This document shows, piece by piece, positions 18,779 through 26,824 of a DNA stretch of 64,000 nt. Numbering within the stretch: the stretch's first letter is position 1; each line of letters starts with the position of its first letter. The DNA comes from Arthrobacter silvisoli (GTDB taxonomy: Bacteria > Actinomycetota > Actinomycetes > Actinomycetales > Micrococcaceae), in assembly GCF_003369445.1 (NCBI RefSeq), contig NZ_QRCU01000037.1:62001-126000 (forward strand), in the 5' to 3' direction. The position numbers were made by a program, and so were the translations under genes. A model generated the notes under the pieces. It was not told where the DNA came from and searched no databases. It saw only the letters and a list, made by a program, of their open reading frames with translations.

Positions 18779-18800
18779 AAAAAAGGGAGCTATTGCTCCC
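18779..18800 (-). terminator. Terminator overlapping the stop of the 72-residue gene
   Basis: On the minus strand GGGAGC, an AATA loop and GCTCCC are followed by TTTTTT (18784-18779). The TAG stop of the upstream gene falls in the loop and stem. Confidence 0.85.
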
Positions 18801-19008
18801 GGGCGACCCGTTTGAGGTCCTCGTCGGCCAGTGCCAACAATGATTCGAGCTGCGCCACGCGCTCCGCGGTGACATCTCCAGCAGCGTGCGCGGCGCGGGC
18901 GCTTTCAAGCAGCCTCTTGGCTTCCTTCTGGTTTGCCCGGGCAACGTCAAGTGCGTGCTCAAGCGTGGTGTCGTGGTCCAGGATCTCTTCGCGTTCCATG
19001 GGGTCCAT
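18790..19008 (-). CDS. Small coiled-coil hypothetical protein
   Basis: A 72-residue, highly charged, all-helical protein (MDPMEREEILDHDTTLEHALDVARANQKEAKRLLESARAAH...). Heptad-like spacing from about residue 15 to 70 suggests a coiled coil. No family recognised. It sits 67 bases downstream of gapB on the same strand and ends inside a terminator, so it is probably the last gene of the gapB transcript. The alternative start is the ATG at 18999. Confidence 0.65.
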   Translation of the reverse strand: MDPMEREEILDHDTTLEHALDVARANQKEAKRLLESARAAHAAGDVTAERVAQLESLLALADEDLKRVAREQ

Positions 19009-19075
19009 TTTGCTCAGCTTTCCCGGCCGATTCCAGAGAACCGGCCGGGAAAGCCGAAGCTTCCTGAAAACAGGA

Positions 19076-20566
19076 TCAGACAGTGACCGCTTCCAAAGCA
19101 GGCTTGGCCGCAGCGGGTACTTCCTGAGCCGGGAAGAACGGCGGGTTCACACCGGCCATTTCCTCCATGACACGGACCACCTGGCAGCTGTAGCCGAATT
19201 CGTTGTCGTACCAGACGTAGACCACGAGGTTCTTGTCGTTGGCGATGGTGGCCAGGCCGTCGACGATGCCTGCCCGGCGGGAGCCGACGAAGTCCGTGGA
19301 GACAACCTCGGGCGAATCGATGTAGTCGATCTGCTTGCGCAGCGAGGAATGCAGGGACATCTCGCGCAGGTAGTTGTTGACCTCATCCTTGGTGGTGCCC
19401 GTCTCAAGGTTGAGGTTCAGGATGGCCATGGAGACATCCGGGGTGGGAACGCGAATGGCATTGCCGGTCAGTTTGCCCTGCAGTTCCGGAAGGGCCTTGG
19501 CCACTGCCTTCGCCGCACCGGTTTCGGTGATGACCATGTTCAGCGCCGCCGAACGTCCACGGCGGTCACCCTTGTGGAAGTTGTCGATCAGGTTCTGGTC
19601 ATTGGTGAAGGAGTGCACGGTTTCGACGTGTCCGTGGATGACACCGAACTTGTCGTTGAGGGCCTTCAGGACCGGGGTGATGGCGTTGGTGGTGCAGGAC
19701 GCGGCGGTGACGATCGTGTCGCTGTCCTGGATGTCACGGTGGTTGATGCCATGGACGATGTTCTTCAGATCGCCCTTGCCCGGTGCCGTGAGGAGCACGC
19801 GGGCGACGCCCTTGCTCTGCAGGTGCTGGGACAGGCCTTCAGCGTCGCGCCAGCGGCCGGTGTTGTCCACCACCAGGGCGTTCTTGATGCCGTAGGCGGT
19901 GTAGTCAACCGTGGAGGGGTTGTCCGAGTAGATGACCTGGATCTGCACGCCGTTGGCGGTGATGGTGTTGGCTTCCTCGTCCACGCGGATGGTGCCTTCG
20001 AAGGAGCCGTGCACCGAGTCGCGGCGCAACAGGCTTGCGCGCTTGGCGAGATCGTTCTCGGCACCCTTGCGGACCACGATGGCGCGCAGGCGCAGCCCGT
20101 GTCCGCCGCCCGCCTTTTCGATAAGGAGGCGGGCGAGCAGGCGGCCGATGCGGCCGAAGCCATAGAGGACGACGTCGGTGCTGGTGCGGTCGTCGGCCCC
20201 GCGGCGGCCCACGATCTCAGCCAGTTCCTCACGGAGGAAACCCTCCAAGGAGGTTCCCGGGGCCTGGGCCTTGAACTTCTCGTTGAGCAGGGCGATGTCG
20301 ACGGCGGCTGCGCCGAGTTCGAGTCCGGCGAGGGCATCGAGCAGCGGTGCGGTTTCTTCCAGCGGGAGCTCTGCGTTGCTCATCCGGCGGGCGAAGCGGT
20401 GCGCCTTCAGGATGTTCATGGAGGACTTGTTGATGAGGCTGCGTCCGTGAATGCTGGTCACCACATTGTTTTCACGGTACAAACGGCCGATGACCGGGAT
20501 CATGGCTTCGGCGAGCGCCTCGCGGCCCATCCACGAATCAAGACAAGAATCAGACGACTGGGTCAC
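19076..20566 (-). CDS. Glyceraldehyde-3-phosphate dehydrogenase, long GapB-like form
   Basis: A 496-residue GAPDH with an extra N-terminal region of about 125 residues before the Rossmann motif YGFGRIGR (135-142). The catalytic Cys291 is in TAASCTTNAITPV. The phosphate-binding and catalytic domains (HSFTNDQNLIDNFHKGDRRGRSAALNM, YDNEFGYSCQVVRVM) are complete. Long forms such as Corynebacterium GapB work mainly in the gluconeogenic direction with NADP(H); that assignment here is by analogy. A good -10 (TAGAAT) lies about 180 bases upstream. A 72-residue gene follows on the same strand. Confidence 0.9.
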   Translation of the reverse strand: MTQSSDSCLDSWMGREALAEAMIPVIGRLYRENNVVTSIHGRSLINKSSMNILKAHRFARRMSNAELPLEETAPLLDALAGLELGAAAVDIALLNEKFKAQAPGTSLEGFLREELAEIVGRRGADDRTSTDVVLYGFGRIGRLLARLLIEKAGGGHGLRLRAIVVRKGAENDLAKRASLLRRDSVHGSFEGTIRVDEEANTITANGVQIQVIYSDNPSTVDYTAYGIKNALVVDNTGRWRDAEGLSQHLQSKGVARVLLTAPGKGDLKNIVHGINHRDIQDSDTIVTAASCTTNAITPVLKALNDKFGVIHGHVETVHSFTNDQNLIDNFHKGDRRGRSAALNMVITETGAAKAVAKALPELQGKLTGNAIRVPTPDVSMAILNLNLETGTTKDEVNNYLREMSLHSSLRKQIDYIDSPEVVSTDFVGSRRAGIVDGLATIANDKNLVVYVWYDNEFGYSCQVVRVMEEMAGVNPPFFPAQEVPAAAKPALEAVTV

Positions 20567-20747
20567 AGAACTACCTTCCTAGGGTCAACCGCGCACGTCC
20601 TCGTGCGCAGATGGCGGCCGCCCGGAGTAATCCTGCGGCACCGGCATCACTGGGGCTTCGGTCCGCCCCGGATACCACGAACGATCGCAAAGAAAAACCG
20701 CCGGCTGCGAACGCAGTACCAGCGGGGAACCTCAACGTTCACCATCC

Positions 20748-20753
20748 ATTCTA
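20748..20753 (-). promoter_or_regulatory. Putative gapB -10 element
   Basis: TAGAAT on the minus strand, the closest -10 match between the divergent gapB and SLATT genes. It would give a leader of about 175 nt. No good -35 is seen. The rest of 20567-20914 has no gene. Confidence 0.45.
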
Positions 20754-20855
20754 GGGTCTGGGACGCACGCACCGGTGTGCCCGGAACAGTGAAATCACTC
20801 ACACAGGCCGGACGAGACCCCGGCCGGGACTCTGGCCGCCGCCCGCAGCGGGTCC

Positions 20856-20861
20856 TACAAT
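20856..20861 (+). promoter_or_regulatory. Putative -10 element of the SLATT/TIR cassette
   Basis: TACAAT on the plus strand, 54 bases before the GTG of the SLATT gene, giving a leader of about 47 nt with a GGA ribosome-binding site. Confidence 0.45.
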
Positions 20862-20914
20862 CCAATCATCGGTTGCCGGTGCGCCGGTCCCGCGGGGCGA
20901 ACGGAAGTACTGTC

Positions 20915-21781
20915 GTGAGTGAAGTCCTCGAGCTGCCGGGTTACTTCAAGGATGCCGACTCTGCGTCGTTGAAGGGCCAGCGGAAGTACTTGTTCCTGAA
21001 CCGCCTGCGCCTGGGCAGCACCATTGCCGGCGCGGCGGGTGGCGCCGTCCCCTTGGCTGTTGGAAACTTTGGCTTGTCGTCGCTGGTGGTGCTCGCAGCT
21101 TTCCTGTTGGCCCTCATCTGCGAACTCATCCTCTCCTATGTCCAGCCGGAGCGCGATTGGTACTCGGGGCGGGCACTCGCCGAATCCATGAAAACGATGG
21201 CCTGGCGCTACTCGGTCCACGGCGCACCGTTCGGGACCGACCTCAGTGACGCGGAAGCGCGCAGGATCCTGCGGGACCGGGCCGAGCAACTGACCCAGAA
21301 GGGCGGCGACCGGGTAGCCATAGCCACGGACAGCCCGCTGGTCACCGAATCGATGACCGCCTTGCGGCACCGCAGTTTCGAGGAGCGGAAGGCTGCCTAC
21401 CTCAGGCAGCGCACGCTTGCCCAGCGCCAGTGGTACGCAGCCAAGGCCGCCGCGAACAAGCGCCGGGCCGAGGTGTGGCGGTCGGTGCTGGTCTCGGCCG
21501 AGATCCTTGCCGTGGCACTGGCCACCTTGAAGTTCGCAGGAGTCGCGGAGATCGACCTGGGCGGCGTCCTGGGCTCCGTCATCGGTGCCAGCGCGGCATG
21601 GCTGGCCCTCAAGCAGCACGCCCAACTGGCGGCCGCATACAGCCTGACTAGCCGTGAACTCGCTTTGCAGGAGTCGCTGCTGCAGGATGCCGACGAGGCG
21701 TCCTGGGGAACCGCCGTCGCCGACGCCGAGGACGCCATCAGCCGCGAGCACACCATGTGGCTTGCTTCCCGCGGGGGCTAG
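20915..21781 (+). CDS. Double SLATT-domain (DUF4231-type) membrane protein
   Basis: A 288-residue protein built from two SLATT-like units. The first has a two-helix membrane hairpin at about residues 30-72 (STIAGAAGGAVPLAVGNFGLSSLVVLAAFLLALICELILSY), followed by the conserved RDWYSGRALAESMKTMAWRYSVHGAPF. The second has RQWYAAKAAANKRRAEVWR, then a second hairpin at about 189-232 (VSAEILAVALATLKFAG, VLGSVIGASAAWLAL). SLATT proteins are predicted pore-forming effectors of nucleotide-signal conflict systems. GTG at 20915 has GGA 9 bases upstream. A TIR gene follows after 75 bases, supporting a two-gene cassette. Confidence 0.85.
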   Translation: MSEVLELPGYFKDADSASLKGQRKYLFLNRLRLGSTIAGAAGGAVPLAVGNFGLSSLVVLAAFLLALICELILSYVQPERDWYSGRALAESMKTMAWRYSVHGAPFGTDLSDAEARRILRDRAEQLTQKGGDRVAIATDSPLVTESMTALRHRSFEERKAAYLRQRTLAQRQWYAAKAAANKRRAEVWRSVLVSAEILAVALATLKFAGVAEIDLGGVLGSVIGASAAWLALKQHAQLAAAYSLTSRELALQESLLQDADEASWGTAVADAEDAISREHTMWLASRGG

Positions 21782-21856
21782 CAACGCTCACTCAGGACGC
21801 GTATCCTTGATTTCACTAATCATTGTATTTATTCGTTCAGGCGAGACCAGGATCCC

Positions 21857-23104
21857 ATGAGCGGAACAGCAGCTTCACCATCGCCTGGCCGCTCCGGCAG
21901 GCGCGTTTTCATCTCCTACGCCCGGGAAGACCAGGACGCACTCAACGACATCCGGGCAGGCATTTCGGCCCTGCACCATGAGGCGTGGGTGGACAGCAAC
22001 CTGGACGGCGGCCAGGCGTGGTGGGACGTCATCCTTGAGCAGATCCGCTCGTGCGACGCGATGATCCTGGTTCTGTCCCCCAGCCTGATCGACTCCGAGG
22101 CGGCAACCCGTGAGCGGGACTATGCACGCAGGCTCCGCAAGCCGTTGATACCGCTCGTCGTCAAGCCCGTTCGCTCAGACTTGCTGCCGCCGGACATCGC
22201 GACGCTGCAGTTCATCGACTACACCAACCGGACTCCCCTCACCGGCGCCCAGCTCGCCAATGCACTCTTCTCCGTTCCCACCGACGCCGCGCTGCCCGAG
22301 CCGCTCCCGGACCCGCCGGCCGTTCCCGTGTCCTATCTGGGCGACCTGGCCGCTGTCCTGCGGCGGGAGGTCCTCAGCGCCGATGAGCAGTTCTCCATTC
22401 TGGCGAAGCTCAGGGCATCCCTTGAACGCCCACGCGAACACGACGCCGCCGCGGAACTCCTGGGGGTGCTGGAGGGACGCCGCGACCTCCTCCACCAGGT
22501 GGCCAAAGATATCGAGCGGGTTCGGCAGGACGACACCCTCCGGTCGCGCAGCAGCGAGCCGGCGACCGCCGCCGCAGATTCCGAGCCGGCCCCGACGCCC
22601 CGGAAGGCCCCTGAAGCCCGGAAGACGCCCGAGCCGATCCTCGCGGCCGGGGGCCACTCTCCGACGTCACAAGCAGCACCCGCAACAGCGCAGAATCTTC
22701 CACAGGCCAACCGGCCGGCCGAACCGTTCGTGGGGAATCCGCAGCCGTTAAATCCCGGAGGCTTTCCGCAGACGCGGGCGAATCCTGCGTACGCGGGTGC
22801 GCCACTGCCGCCGCAGCAACAGGGCTTCCGCCAGCCGCCGCAGGATTTCCGGTTCGTGCAGCAACCCGCGCCCCCGCAACGATTGGCCCTGTCCATCATC
22901 GCCCTGGTGCTGTGCATACCGCTCGGAGCGGTGGCACTCTACTTTTCGACCCAGGTCCCGGGGCGCTGGAACACAGGAAACCAGGCAGGCGCGATCGACG
23001 CTTCGAAGAAGGCCCAGCTATGGGGCTGGATCGGCATCGGGGTCGGCGGCCTCTTCTGGTTCGTATCCTTCGCGAACGCACTGCAGACCAGCTACTACTA
23101 CTAG
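21857..23104 (+). CDS. TIR domain fused to a CD225/dispanin membrane domain
   Basis: A 415-residue protein. Residues 15-140 form a TIR domain: RVFISYAREDQDALNDIRAGI, AWVDSNLDGGQAWWDVILEQI, AMILVLSPSLIDSEAATRERDYA. The S74-x5-S80-x5-E86 spacing places Glu86 where NADase TIRs have their catalytic Glu. Residues about 155-225 are a helical segment, then about 110 residues of Pro/Ala/Gln-rich linker. Residues about 345-410 match CD225/dispanin: LALSIIALVLCIPLGAVALYFSTQV, then GAIDASKKAQLWGWIGIGVGGLFWF. It is probably membrane-tethered. ATG at 21857 has AGGA upstream. The upstream gap is unusually AT-rich. Confidence 0.88.
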   Translation: MSGTAASPSPGRSGRRVFISYAREDQDALNDIRAGISALHHEAWVDSNLDGGQAWWDVILEQIRSCDAMILVLSPSLIDSEAATRERDYARRLRKPLIPLVVKPVRSDLLPPDIATLQFIDYTNRTPLTGAQLANALFSVPTDAALPEPLPDPPAVPVSYLGDLAAVLRREVLSADEQFSILAKLRASLERPREHDAAAELLGVLEGRRDLLHQVAKDIERVRQDDTLRSRSSEPATAAADSEPAPTPRKAPEARKTPEPILAAGGHSPTSQAAPATAQNLPQANRPAEPFVGNPQPLNPGGFPQTRANPAYAGAPLPPQQQGFRQPPQDFRFVQQPAPPQRLALSIIALVLCIPLGAVALYFSTQVPGRWNTGNQAGAIDASKKAQLWGWIGIGVGGLFWFVSFANALQTSYYY

Positions 23105-23159
23105 CCGGACCGGCGGCCGCGCGTCCAACATTGCGCGTGGGTAGGCATCCAGGATGCGT

Positions 23160-23549
23160 GGGACGGGGCAGCCGATACGCCGGGTTCTGTCATTCCAGGC
23201 CGTTGCCGGCCGGGAAGAGGCGACCATCCATCTACGAACGCCGTTGCCGGCGCCCTCCAGCGGCCTACCCGGACACTCGGGCGGGCAGCCCTCGAACGTG
23301 TCCTGTCTGGCCTTGCTCCGGGTGGGGTTTACCTAGCCTTCCCGGTCACCCGGGAAGCTGGTGGTCTCTTACACCACCGTTTCACCCTTACCTGCGTTCC
23401 GTGCAAACACACGGAAGCGGCGGTCTGTTTTCTGTGGCACTGGCCTGCGGGTTACCCCGAGTGGGCGTTACCCACCACCCTGCCCTGTGGAGCCCGGACG
23501 TTCCTCGAGCCACTTGCGTGGCGCGCGGCCGCCTGGCTGCCCCGTCCGC
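23160..23549 (-). ncRNA. rnpB: RNase P RNA (class A)
   Basis: Read on the minus strand, the 5' end (GGACGGGGCAGCC, from about 23547) pairs with the 3' end (GGCTGCCCCGTCC, about 23162). Diagnostic blocks are CGAGGAACGTCCGGGCTCC, CACAGGGCAGGGTGG, TAACGCCCACTCGGGG and, near the 3' end, CAGAACCCGGCGTATCGGC. Length is about 388 nt. TAGACT (23560-23555) is placed as its -10. The RNA cleaves tRNA 5' leaders. One base in conserved region I differs from the usual GAGGAAAGTCC. Confidence 0.95.
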
Positions 23550-23601
23550 AGTACAGTCTACCGGCGCCGGAACGGGCTCAGGACCCCGGTACTATCGACG
23601 G

Positions 23602-24366
23602 GTGCTGATTCTCCTCCCACCCTCCGAAGGCAAGACTCCCGCGGCCAAAGGCCCCGCCGTCGACTGGGAGGCGCTGAGCTTTCCCGGGCTCAACAGCTAC
23701 CGGGCCAAAGTGCTCGACGCCCTGGGCCTGGTCAGCGCGCACGAGGACGCCCTCGCCCTGCTGGGTGTCGGCGCGTCTCTGAAGGACGACGTCGAGCGCA
23801 ACACCCGGCTGCACGACGAACCGGCGGCCCCGGCGTACGAACTGTATTCGGGTGTCCTGTACGACGCGCTTGGATACAAGTCGCTTACTCCTGCGCAGCG
23901 CCGCAAGGCCGCCGAGTCGGTTCTGGTGATCTCCGCCCTCTGGGGCGCGCTCGGTTTCGGCGACCGGGTGCCCGCCTACCGGCTGTCCATGGGAACCGCA
24001 CTGCCCGACGTCGGACGGCTGGCTTCCTTCTGGAAACCGCAACTCACGGAGGCTCTGGCCGGGAAGGTGGAAGGCGAGCTGATGGTGGACTGCCGCTCCA
24101 GCACCTATGCGGCGGCCTGGACTCCGCCACCGGCGCAGACAGTCACGGTGAACGTCTTCACCGAGGCCAACGGCAAGCGCACCGTGGTCAGCCACTTCGC
24201 CAAGCACACGCGCGGGGAACTGGCACGCCACCTGCTCACCCGGCGGGGCAAGGCTCCGGCAACGCCCGAACAACTGCTCAAGGCGACACAGGAAAGCTGG
24301 AGCGCCGAGCTCGTGGAGGGCACCGCGCGCAAGGCACACGCCCTGAACATCATCCTGCAGGGTTAG
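23602..24366 (+). CDS. yaaA: Peroxide stress protein YaaA (DUF328)
   Basis: A 254-residue YaaA-family protein. The start MLILLPPSEGKT, the KDDVERNTRL and YSGVLYDALGY blocks, SALWGALGFGDRVPAYRLSMGT, and the C-terminal SHFAKHTRGELARHLL are characteristic. In E. coli YaaA limits free iron and DNA damage during peroxide stress and binds DNA. GTG at 23602 is 6 bases past TACTAT (23590-23595), so it is probably leaderless. The long open frame upstream from 22912 runs through the TIR gene and rnpB and is rejected. Confidence 0.92.
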   Translation: MLILLPPSEGKTPAAKGPAVDWEALSFPGLNSYRAKVLDALGLVSAHEDALALLGVGASLKDDVERNTRLHDEPAAPAYELYSGVLYDALGYKSLTPAQRRKAAESVLVISALWGALGFGDRVPAYRLSMGTALPDVGRLASFWKPQLTEALAGKVEGELMVDCRSSTYAAAWTPPPAQTVTVNVFTEANGKRTVVSHFAKHTRGELARHLLTRRGKAPATPEQLLKATQESWSAELVEGTARKAHALNIILQG

Positions 24367-24382
24367 CGGCGGCCCCGTCCCG

Positions 24383-25120
24383 TTAGTTCCATTCCGCGGA
24401 GCGGACCAGGATGCAGCCGGAGTCGGGACAGAAGACGATGTCGTCCTCGGCGGCCGCCCTGACCTCGGCGAGGTCGCCGGGGCTCAGAGTCATTCCCGAG
24501 CCTTCGGACCTGCCGTGGAACAGGCGGGCCGCACCGACGCCGCGCTTGGCCAGCGTCTTCTCATAGATATCGAGAGCGCCGGCATCAACACCGGCGGCGA
24601 AGGCGTTCCGTTCGGCGCGGACAGCGTCTTCTTCGGCGGCCACCTCAGCGATCGCAGCGTCCAGTTCGGCCCGGATGCCGGCAAAGGAACCCTGGATGTC
24701 ATCGACGATCTGCTGCTGGGCGGCCTGCTTTTCGCGAAGCCCGTCCAGGCGTTCGAGGATCTCCAGTTCGACGTCCTCCAGGTCGGAGCGGCGCCGGTTC
24801 AGGGAGGCGATATCGCTTTGGAGTGCCACGAGGTCCTTGGAGAGGCCGGTGCCGCTGTTGAGCCTGGCCTCGTCCCGTTCAATGCGGCCTGCGACCTGCT
24901 CCACATCGGCTTCGGCGCGGCGCAGTTCAGCTTCGGCGTCATGCACCGCGAGCTTCGCGGTGCCGAGTTCGCCGTTCGCCACGGCCAGGGCATCCTGGAG
25001 GTCGGTGATGCGGGGATCGTTTTCGAGGATGCTGCGACGCTTGGCAAGGCCCTTGAGTTTGGCGTCCAGTGCCTGCAGGTCGAGCAACTTCATCTGTTCC
25101 GCCGGGGCTGCCTTGGCCAC
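24383..25120 (-). CDS. Zinc-ribbon family coiled-coil protein with a degenerate ribbon
   Basis: A 245-residue protein. Residues about 5-165 are a long coiled-coil hairpin (AKAAPAEQMKLLDLQALDAKLKGLAKRR, ELRRAEADVEQVAGRIERDEARL). The C-terminus is the C4-type zinc ribbon of this family, but the first Cys pair is replaced by Ser (GRSEGSGMTLSPGDL) and only CPDSGC remains, so metal binding is doubtful. Relatives include HP0958/CdsZ, linked to RNA or ribosome hibernation. GTG at 25120 is chosen for the strong GGAGGTG 5 bases upstream; an ATG at 25186 has none. It is likely in an operon with nif3. Confidence 0.85.
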   Translation of the reverse strand: MAKAAPAEQMKLLDLQALDAKLKGLAKRRSILENDPRITDLQDALAVANGELGTAKLAVHDAEAELRRAEADVEQVAGRIERDEARLNSGTGLSKDLVALQSDIASLNRRRSDLEDVELEILERLDGLREKQAAQQQIVDDIQGSFAGIRAELDAAIAEVAAEEDAVRAERNAFAAGVDAGALDIYEKTLAKRGVGAARLFHGRSEGSGMTLSPGDLAEVRAAAEDDIVFCPDSGCILVRSAEWN

Positions 25121-25246
25121 GTCCACCTCCGCTTGGTTGTGCCGCATCCCTTCGGGATCCGGCCGGGCCTGGTGCCCGTTCTTCACCCGACTCTAGCGCC
25201 AATCCCGGCTGCCGCGCCTGCCATCCCCTCTACTGGGGTGCCGGGC

Positions 25247-26152
25247 TTAGCCGGGAGTGAGGATGAAGTCCCAGGGGTCGCTGTTGGTGCTGGCCACGCG
25301 GATCTCGACGTCGTACCCCTGGTCGCTTAGCACGTTGCCGAGGGCTTCGGCGGCGGCCGGGAGCCACAACCATTCGCTGGCGAAATGCGAGACGTCGATC
25401 AGGTAGGGGCGGCCGTTGACGGCGGACTCCCGCGCTTCCGACGCCGGGTGGTGGCGCAGGTCGGCCGTCACGTAGACATCCGCCTGGCTGGCGCGGACGG
25501 CGTCGAACAAGCTGTCACCGGCGCCGCCGCAGACGGCGACCCTGCGGATGAGGGCGTCCCGCTCCCCCGAAACCCTCACCCCGCCGGCAACGGCCGGGAG
25601 GATCTCGAACACGCGGGCGGCGAAATCGCCCAGGGTCATCAGTTCAGGGAGCTCCCCCACGCGGCCGATCCCTTCCTCGGGCAGGCCCTGCGCCGCCGGT
25701 GCCAGCGGAACCACGTTGTCCAGTCCGAAGGCGTCGGCGAGCACATCGGAAACGCCCCCGACGGCGGAGTCGCCGTTCGTGTGCACCGTCAGCAGCGCAG
25801 TGCCGGTCTCGATCAGCCGGTGGACGGCCAGGCCTTTGGCCGTGGTGGCGGCGACGGAGTTAACCCCCTTGAGCAGCAGGGGATGGTGGGTGACCAGCAG
25901 CTGCGCACCCCAGGCGATGGCTTCCTCGATGGTTTCCAGGGTGGGGTCCACCGCCAGCATCACCTTGCCCACCGGGGCCTCGGGGCGCCCGGCCACAAGG
26001 CCCACCTCGTCCCAGTTCTCGGCCAGGGACTCCGGCCAGAGCTCCTCGACTGCCAGCAGCAGTTCGCCGAGGCTCGGAGTCTCCGGGCCGCCGTCGGATT
26101 CCTTGTCCGCAACGTCTCCTGCAACAGCGGTGTTCACAGCTTCCATGGGCAA
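25247..26152 (-). CDS. Nif3-like dinuclear metal centre protein
   Basis: A 301-residue NIF3/YbgI-family protein; homologues form toroidal hexamers with a two-metal site. Metal-ligand motifs are visible: LLVTHHPLLLKGVNSV, LTVHTNGDSAVGGVSDVL, and near the C-terminus YVTADLRHHPASEA and IDVSHFASEW. Function is debated (GTP cyclohydrolase-like fold, cell-envelope stress). The start is ATG at 26152 or 26146. It lies upstream of the zinc-ribbon gene on the same strand, a pairing seen in other actinobacteria. Confidence 0.92.
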   Translation of the reverse strand: MPMEAVNTAVAGDVADKESDGGPETPSLGELLLAVEELWPESLAENWDEVGLVAGRPEAPVGKVMLAVDPTLETIEEAIAWGAQLLVTHHPLLLKGVNSVAATTAKGLAVHRLIETGTALLTVHTNGDSAVGGVSDVLADAFGLDNVVPLAPAAQGLPEEGIGRVGELPELMTLGDFAARVFEILPAVAGGVRVSGERDALIRRVAVCGGAGDSLFDAVRASQADVYVTADLRHHPASEARESAVNGRPYLIDVSHFASEWLWLPAAAEALGNVLSDQGYDVEIRVASTNSDPWDFILTPG

Positions 26153-26233
26153 TATTCTTGCGCATCCTGCGCCGTCACACTTCCGTAAGGCTCCTGCGGG
26201 AATCTTCCGCGGCCCCCGGCCATTGAACAGGGC

Positions 26234-26758
26234 ATGAAAACTTTCGTACTTGGCGGCGGCTGCTTTTGGTGCCTGGATGCCGTCTACCAGAAAACCCAGG
26301 GCGTCTCATCGGTGGTTTCGGGATACGCGGGTGGACACGTCCGGAACCCCGGCTACTACGAGGTCTGTTCCGGGACCACGGGCCATGCCGAAGTGGTGGC
26401 AGTGACCTTCGACGAAAACGTCATTCCCGAGGAAATCATCCTGGATATGTTCTTTGCGCTGCATGACCCGACAACCCTGAACCGCCAGGGATACGACGTC
26501 GGCACCCAGTACCGTTCGGTCATGTTCTACGAGACGCAGGAGGAAAAGGACCTCTTCGAGAAGGCGATCGCACGGAACCAGCCGCTGTGGTCCAAGGAAA
26601 TCGTCACGGAGGTCAGCCGGCTTCCCGAGTTCCATGAAGCCGAGGCGATCCACCAGAACTACTACGCCAAGTTCCCCGAACAGGGCTACTGCCAGGTGAT
26701 CATTAATCCGAAGCTCGCCAAAGCCCGGAAATATTACTCTTCGTGGCTCCGTGCGTAG
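26234..26758 (+). CDS. msrA: Peptide methionine sulfoxide reductase A
   Basis: A 174-residue enzyme reducing (S)-methionine sulfoxide in proteins. The active-site GGGCFWC has catalytic Cys10 with Cys13. GYAGGHVRNPGYYEVCSGTTGHAEVVAVTFD and GYDVGTQYRSVMFY follow in the standard order. Near the C-terminus, GYCQVIINPKLAK supplies a possible resolving Cys. The ATG at 26234 gives the family N-terminus directly. It diverges from nif3 with about 80 bases between starts. Confidence 0.96.
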   Translation: MKTFVLGGGCFWCLDAVYQKTQGVSSVVSGYAGGHVRNPGYYEVCSGTTGHAEVVAVTFDENVIPEEIILDMFFALHDPTTLNRQGYDVGTQYRSVMFYETQEEKDLFEKAIARNQPLWSKEIVTEVSRLPEFHEAEAIHQNYYAKFPEQGYCQVIINPKLAKARKYYSSWLRA

Positions 26759-26824
26759 CAGGGCCCCGTAACGCTGGTTAGGCTGGCCACAGCATTTCCC
26801 TCTTCAGAGAACAGGCATGAATAC

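Noticed and set aside
18548..20914. N-terminal extension of the SLATT gene by 789 codons
   Set aside because: The extension is antisense to gapB and to the HNH gene promoter region. The SLATT family N-terminus begins at the GTG at 20915.
21782..21856. Attachment site or insertion junction in the AT-rich gap between SLATT and TIR genes
   Set aside because: No repeats or inverted ends were found. It is noted only as locally AT-rich.
22912..23601. Extension of yaaA upstream through rnpB
   Set aside because: It would translate the RNase P RNA antisense and the TIR gene in another frame. The YaaA family starts at MLILLPPSEGK.
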